Shown here piece after piece: positions 58,684 through 64,000 of a stretch of DNA of 64,000 nucleotides. The notes beneath the pieces are model-generated. The model was not told where the DNA came from and ran no database searches. It saw nothing but the letters and a program-made list of their open reading frames with translations. The translations under genes and the position numbers were made by a program. Position 1 is the first letter of the stretch; each line of letters starts with the position of its first letter. The DNA is from Serripes groenlandicus (lineage: Eukaryota; Mollusca; Bivalvia; Cardiida; Cardiidae), in contig JASEVX010000035.1 in NCBI GenBank assembly GCA_031761405.1, forward strand, positions 1,501,084 to 1,565,083, in the 5' to 3' direction.

Positions 58684-58948
58684 ATCGTTTGATTGTTTGG
58701 TGTTTAACGCCGCTTTGAACAATGTTTCAGTTATATGACGTCGTGTCCTGGATAAGTTACCAGTAATTCTAGTACATTTATCTTGACACCAGCCAGTCAG
58801 TCGTAATGCTAACCCCGAAATCCTGAGCGCCAAGGAGGGCAGCCATTACTACCATTGTTAAGGTATTTTGATTGACCCGGCCGAGGATCGAACCCACGAG
58901 CTCCAACACCTGAGGTGGACACTATATCGATACACCACCGAGGCGGTT
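58684..58948 (-). mobile_element. SINE-A, minus orientation, full
   Basis: In reverse complement the order is ACCGCCTCGGTGGTGTATCG, GGTTCGATCCTCGGCCGG, GCCCTCCTTGGCGCTCAGG, GACTGGCTGGTGTCAAGATA and a tail AAAGCGGCGTTAAACACC. Confidence 0.8.
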
Positions 58949-59079
58949 TAGTTGGTATTATTTTGAATTTGTGATGATTTGTTCCATAGATTGTTATGAT
59001 GTCAGGGGCGTAGCTCCCCTTAGGCACTGTATGCACGTGCCTACACATTTTTTCTCAAAATGCCCCAAAATGCGGCGAT

Positions 59080-59312
59080 AGACATCTGCGTAATGTATCG
59101 ACCAGATCAGCCTGCGCTGTCCGTGAAGATTGATCCGGCCGACACATACGGTCTTAGGGGCATAGATGTATAGAGTAGTTATTCCTGAAACAGAAAATCC
59201 ACAGGAGGCGAAAAGTGTCTATCCGGGTAGGCCTGTGTGGCATGCTTAGGCTGATCCGGATTTATACTTTACGCAGAGTCCACAATGTTGATTTTCTCAC
59301 GAGACGGCTTAC
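59080..59312 (+). mobile_element. MITE family 1, 5'-truncated copy
   Basis: CATCTGCGTAATGTATCGAC through CTGAAACAGAAAATCCACAG to TCTCACGAGACGGCTTA. The first 40 bases of the inverted end are missing. Confidence 0.7.
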
Positions 59313-59673
59313 ATATTGATTATTGCAAAGCTACGCCCCTGTTTCTCAATAGCAGTTAACTCATAAATCATACTTGATGAATCTGTATTTAATCATTGGA
59401 ATGCATATTGAAAGGAGTGCTATTCGTCTAAGTCACGGGTTAAATCTGTGAAAACTTATATCTGAGGAGTTAATAGTGTTTATTTCGTCTTTTAAATGAC
59501 TTTTCTATGTGTTCCACTGAGGGTTTTCTGAGGGTTTTTAAAACAACTAAATGTTTTTTGTAATTGGGGGAAAACAATTATTGATAAGGACTGTTATAGA
59601 AAAGAAAAAGATACACACAATATGAGCCAAACCCATGACTCGTGGATTAAGAGTCCCATGTCTTTACCGACTG

Positions 59674-59930
59674 ATCGCCTCGGTGGTGTAGTGGTAGAGC
59701 GTCCGCCTCGGGTGCGGGAGGTCGCGGGTCCGATATCCGGCGGGATCATACGAAATTCTTTAAAACAAATGGTGGTAATGGAGTTTCCTCCTAGGCGCTT
59801 ATGGTTATGGGGTTAGCATTACATTGACTGGCTGGTGCCAGGATTAATGGACACGTTATACCCAGGAAACGCCCTGATAGAAATGAAAACACTTTTGAAA
59901 GCGGCGTAAAGCCCCATACTGATTAAGCTA
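59674..59930 (+). mobile_element. SINE-A, full copy, good tRNA-like head
   Basis: The A box GGTGTAGTGGTAGAGCGTCC and B-box region CGGGTCCGATATCC are followed by the usual core and the tail GAAAGCGGCGTAAAGCCCC. It resembles a tRNA only over its first 75 bases. Confidence 0.8.
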
Positions 59931-60414
59931 TACGCACTGTACCTTTAACTAAGAATTCAAACATAGTAAGTGTGTCTTTCCATGTTCGTCATCTATCGCA
60001 TATCTTACAAATCTTCGGACGTTTTTATCCTTAAATCATAAAGCTTTCCCTTTGTATTGTTGAAAAAAGAAGAGAACCCTCTACGTAAAATTGCAACCTT
60101 TGAATATAAAAAAAAGACTAAATCAGCTTATTGTCAACCCGTAACCGACGGTAACAGGTGTATTATCTGTTTTATTGCACGGACAAACTGAGTTATGATA
60201 AATTGTGTATTTATGTATTTCTAATTTGTGCCATGTTGATTTGTTATATCCCCGTAACACTTTCCAATATATAGCCGCTTTCTGACTGCTTTGCAGCAGA
60301 CGACTTTTGAAAACACTGTGGCAAAAGGAGAAATTGCTCATGCATATTCAAGAATAATATTTCCCTATTTGTGCCTATACTTTTTTTATAAAAAAACGTC
60401 GATTTCGAATTGTT

Positions 60415-60438
60415 GACGCCGCGTGGAAGCGCGGCGTC
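60415..60438. repeat. Perfect 9-bp GC-rich hairpin
   Basis: GACGCCGCG, loop TGGAAG, CGCGGCGTC. It is unusually GC-rich for its surroundings. There is no T-run after it, and it lies in no gene. Confidence 0.6.
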
Positions 60439-60720
60439 AGTATGGGATAGGTTTTAATTTTGTACCATGGGGTGACGTAATCGAAAAGGGAGCAATCAAC
60501 AAATATTATTGTATAGAAAAACTCTGTAATACGTTTGAAAAAACAGCCTTTAAGATTGAATAAATTGTGTTAACTGATTTAAGAAACAACAAGATACAAA
60601 ATATGTACATCTTTTACCGTTGTTACAAAACTTTAGACACATTTAAATTGTTTTTAATAACTGTTCCCCAACTAACTAGGCTAAGCTATTTTTATGAGAT
60701 GATTTACGGAGTTCATTAGG

Positions 60721-60903
60721 CTACGCTATTTTAATTGTTTGGTTTACTGCTCTGAAGAGCTCAGAAAACAGATTCGGGTGATGTTTTTTCCTATTTATTT
60801 CTGTTGTATTACTAAACTTAAAACGTTCCTCCCCATACAGTTGTTCATTCAGACCAATGTATTCTTGATATATGTTGACTATACATACTTTTTCTTTTAA
60901 TTT
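60721..60903 (-). CDS. Candidate host exon, 61 codons
   Basis: The minus-strand frame contains IVNIYQEYIGLNEQLYGEER and HHPNLFSELFRAVNQTIKIA before a stop. The residue mix is balanced and protein-like, unlike most short frames in this window. It lies about 130 bases downstream of the other candidate frame (60950-61285) on the same strand, so the two could be a final and penultimate exon. Possible acceptor AGs lie near 60860 and 60875, though with poor pyrimidine tracts. No domain is recognised. Confidence 0.25.
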   Translation of the reverse strand, partial: KLKEKVCIVNIYQEYIGLNEQLYGEERFKFSNTTEINRKKHHPNLFSELFRAVNQTIKIA

Positions 60904-60949
60904 CATAAATGCTTAATTTTGATATTAAATATCTTTACACTTGTTAGAA

Positions 60950-61285
60950 TTAGTTGTATTTTTTGTTTATATACTCTCGTTTTTTGTTATCATACTTCTG
61001 CTCAACTTGAAGGAGAATAGACTTCCCTCTCACCTTCCAAACGGTAAACCAACTGGTTTGAAGACTTAACTTGTTGTTTGTGGGAATGGGTTTAAATGCC
61101 AAACACCGATGACCTTCATCTTCAAGAGAGTACCACACGCCGATAGACGAGGTAGACTGTTTTATTACCTGGCAATTGTTATGTGGTCGTTTTTCTAGTT
61201 TACCACTAAGCTGAGACCGAAGTGGTAATGAATGGTCAATTAGTCCATACACAACTGTGTTTGCGTAGAATAGAGTGTATACCAT
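60950..61285 (-). CDS. Candidate host exon or small gene, 112 codons
   Basis: The minus-strand ATG is at 61285 or just upstream. The translation includes YGLIDHSLPLRSQLSGKLE, SSIGVWYSLEDEGHRCLAF and LSLQTSWFTVWKVRGKS, with a globular-looking composition. Two sites suggest splicing: an acceptor-like AG before 61254 (CTACGCAAACACAG) and a donor-like AAG/GTGAGA at 61034/61033. If used, the exon is 61034-61254, 221 nt. If not, the frame runs to the stop at 60950. I do not recognise the family. It is the most protein-like frame outside mobile elements, but the evidence is composition only. Confidence 0.3.
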   Translation of the reverse strand: MVYTLFYANTVVYGLIDHSLPLRSQLSGKLEKRPHNNCQVIKQSTSSIGVWYSLEDEGHRCLAFKPIPTNNKLSLQTSWFTVWKVRGKSILLQVEQKYDNKKREYINKKYN

Positions 61286-61326
61286 CACGATAATGCTTTA
61301 AATATGCTAAATTAGTTTAAATTCAT

Positions 61327-61575
61327 TAGAAATGTGTATACAGGATGCACTGGAAATGATTAATTTGATCATTCTAAGTATGTTTACGTTGTTAGAAAGT
61401 AAAAGTTGGAAAAGTGAAACACCAGTTTTGTCCGGGCCCGATTTGGTCCAAAATGACGGTAGCCGTTTCTTTCTTGCGTAATGCATGACACCAATTTTCG
61501 TTGGATTGCTTTAAAGCTTAGAGGTTATTCTCTTCAATGATATATGGTGTTCTACATGAGAAACTCGTATAGGCA
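61327..61575 (+). repeat. Diverged relative of the S terminal repeat
   Basis: Follows S in order: ACTGGAAATGATTAATTTGA, AGAAAGTAAAAGTTG, TTTCTTTCTTGCGTAATGCA and CTTCAATGATATATGGTGTT. Identity is roughly 70 percent. Neither the ends of S nor a transposase is present nearby. Confidence 0.6.
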
Positions 61576-63433
61576 TGTTTTATGTAAACTTCAGTAGAAC
61601 GTTTATTATACAATCATCATGTTATACCATCTATCACGCCATCATATTTAAAGACACGTAGGTATATCATACTACAGCAAACATTTTGTATTCAAATGTC
61701 CATTGTCAGTAAACACTAGAGATGTCATATACTTTGTTCTTTTAAGCGCAATTATAAAGCCAGCAGCATTGTATGATCGTTAGTGGGGTTTAATTGCGAA
61801 GTAATTTAACCGACTATTGTGGTTGAAATGTTTTCAACGGATGCCACCAAAATAGTTAGTGCACTGTAAAATACCTTATAAATTTAAAGACCATCCCACC
61901 CAGTAGTAGTAGTTATAGTAGTGGTAACATACTAAAAGTAGTAGTTGTATCAATGTAGTGTGCAGTGTAGGTTTAGGTAAATGTAGTTAGTGAACCCGTC
62001 TTTCAGTACTCTTTAACTGCATGTTCTGGTTATAACCAACAATGTGTTGATGAATTGATTGTGACACGGGAGGACCACATTTGGACTCCTTCTCGAAGGC
62101 ACATACAAATAAGGGTATTTGCAATTCGAAACATCTGATGCCACGGGTTAGTATTTGCATACCTGCAATCTGGCAAAAGTCTCTTTCTAGCCGCCTATAT
62201 ATTTGTAGGAGTTTTCATCCGCAATATTATCGCCAATGTGTTCTATGTCATGCCAAAACGCAAAGGAAATATACCATGTTTCAAATACGAGGTTTATAAA
62301 TAAAACCAGCATTTTACGGATCATAAGTGTTGCCTAGAGGGGTTTAGAATTTCAGTGATAACAATAATACAAAGGGGAATACATCGGAAGATATTCATGC
62401 AGGCAGTATCGTCCATGTGTACTGTACATCTAAAGATCACGAGTTATGGACATACCATGTTTTAAGTTGATACATTGGTACATATGTGAGCAAACGGCCG
62501 AGCAAAAACCTTGTAAAGGCACTCAAAAACGGTGCGCTATGGTTATGGTTCTGTCTCACTGCACACAACTATTTCATGCACAATTGATAAATTCACAAAT
62601 AAGAGAAAAAATGATCAGATAAGAACATTATAAACACTAAGATGACTCCTCAACTGCGCATACTGGAGTAATAGTTATTCTGCACAGCATACGTGAGCGT
62701 CACAAGTTATCTACAACCAAAGGTTGATTGTTTTAAGGTGGAATCATACCTTTGAAATAACGTCGTTTTTGACGTCAAAACGTACGTTTTTGCGACAATG
62801 ACAGTGTTGTTAAAGACATCACCATTACTTCCTCGTGTGTGCGTCGTAACTTTCACTGCGGAATTAAACATTGAGACGCATCCAGGCTAATTAAAATGAA
62901 TACTTATTTTTTCCTTATAATTAGTTATTTCATTCTAAATTTAAGCTATCCCCTAAAGAATAATGGTAGGTAGTATATATGTGTTTCTATTTAAAGAATT
63001 AAAGTAATTACGGTCGTAAATAATTTAGCAAAAAAACAACAAAATAATATTTGGAGTTGTCATATGTATAAACTGACTCGTTAACTTTCCTGTTAAACTG
63101 TTGTTCTATATATGAAATATAATTATCACAACTATTATGTCACCCTTGTTGTTGTTTTTTATCGTATTTGAGATAACAGCATACAAATGTTGTTCTCAAC
63201 ATGCAATTTTGAGAATTTTGAAGTCTATACCTGTCATGCAAAGCTTTCTTGGTATTCTACCCGTGATAATGTTGTTGTCGTTTGCGGCAATTTTTTGATT
63301 AAATTGTAATTTGTGTTTACACAGGTGCGCAGTTATGTGTGATTAAAGGAACGACCATTACTATCTCATCTTATATTAACATCGATTTGAAGCGAATAAT
63401 ATAAACTCCGTCATGACATATAGTTCACAATTG
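61576..63433. other. Unassigned DNA
   Basis: A short phrase at 61780-61850 (AATTGCGAAGTAATTTAACCG, then GACTATTGTGGTTG) resembles the end of segment X (48180-48240). A 72-codon frame at 62081-62299 has no motif. The rest is unrecognised. Confidence 0.4.
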
Positions 63434-63600
63434 TTCGGTGTAGTGGTAGAGCGTCCGCCTCGAGTGCGGGAGGTCGCCAGTTCGGTCCCCGACCTGATCA
63501 TACCAAATACTTAATATATGGTACATGTAGTGATGGCTTTCACTTCTTGGCGCTCAGCGTTGTTGGGTTTACATTACGACTGACTTGGTTTATTTAACGA
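63434..63600 (+). mobile_element. SINE-A, 3'-truncated copy
   Basis: GGTGTAGTGGTAGAGCGTCC, GCGGGAGGTCGCCAGTTCGG, then CTTGGCGCTCAGCG and TACGACTGACTTGG. The match stops within the core. Confidence 0.75.
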
Positions 63601-64000
63601 ACTCGTTGACTAATAATACAGTTATTACCTTACGTATAATTTACTAACAAAAAAATGCCCTAGATATTTCTTTTAAAAGAAATCATTATAATTCAGAACA
63701 CCATTATTTCTCCAATTTACTCAAATTTGTTGGAAATATATCGGGCGAACTTTTAGTAAAACGCTATGTCGTAATACTGCTGACGTGCGCCGGTAAGCGC
63801 ATTGTGGAACTGAAAATGAAACACAGCCACCCCTTCTTCTATCTTTCTTTTTTTACTCCATATGTCCCCGTTATTTTAAAACTAACTGTACTTCGGTTTG
63901 TCTTGAGAATTGTTTCTTACCCTAAACCCAAATTTCAAGACAAGCTATTGGGTTGATTTTAAGTAAATCACAATGCCATAACACCTTTGGTCACATGTTC
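63601..64000. other. Unassigned DNA at the window end
   Basis: No gene or repeat recognised. Confidence 0.4.

Overview
This is AT-rich eukaryotic nuclear DNA with no bacterial or phage gene organisation. It lacks operons and ribosome-binding sites, most open frames are short, and repeats cover much of its length. The repeat mix points to a marine invertebrate, most likely a bivalve mollusc. It includes tRNA-headed SINEs with a shared core, a 5S-like element, a DIRS-type retrotransposon, non-LTR reverse transcriptase debris, foldback MITEs and several minisatellites. This assignment is inference from repeat style. I found no complete host gene; one or two short minus-strand frames near 60.7-61.3 kb are the best candidates for host exons.

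Layout. 0-10 kb: unrecognised DNA, several MITEs (including a 73-nt-arm foldback), a CCCCCAAAA-ended element, a 5S rRNA-like sequence and two decayed non-LTR reverse transcriptase fragments on the minus strand. About 10.7-22.9 kb: an old tandem duplication (copy A about 10655-15665, copy B about 17215-22935) whose copies differ by a roughly 230-bp inversion and by opposite MITE insertions. 24.0-27.35 kb: a DIRS-like element inside a short-unit satellite, flanked by a perfect 76-bp direct repeat. It has a gag-like ORF with a CCCH zinc finger, a reverse transcriptase/RNase H ORF reached through a canonical -1 slippery heptamer, and a tyrosine recombinase ORF cut off exactly at the second repeat. 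28-34 kb: SINE copies (one nested with a 12-bp target duplication) in otherwise unremarkable DNA. 34.7-35.4 kb: a 75-bp minisatellite open in frames on both strands.

35.9-53.0 kb: a tandem duplication X1-Y1-X2-Y2. In the first unit about 5 kb of extra DNA lies between X1 and Y1. It holds an intact 648-codon Mutator-like DDE transposase on the minus strand, flanked by two 471/474-bp direct repeats that differ by one substitution and one 3-bp indel. Those repeats begin and end with imperfect inverted termini (AGGTCA...TGACCT). The X2-Y2 unit serves as an empty site, so the insertion postdates the duplication or was lost from unit 2.

53-64 kb: T-rich DNA, foldback MITE pieces, an 83-bp tandem array grown from a SINE 3' half, a roughly 245-bp tandem repeat, more SINEs, two candidate coding frames and a diverged relative of the transposon's terminal repeat. 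The genes that can be read belong to mobile elements. The DIRS proteins would form a copy-and-integrate set now broken by loss of the recombinase catalytic domain. The Mutator-like transposase would act on the ends of its own element.
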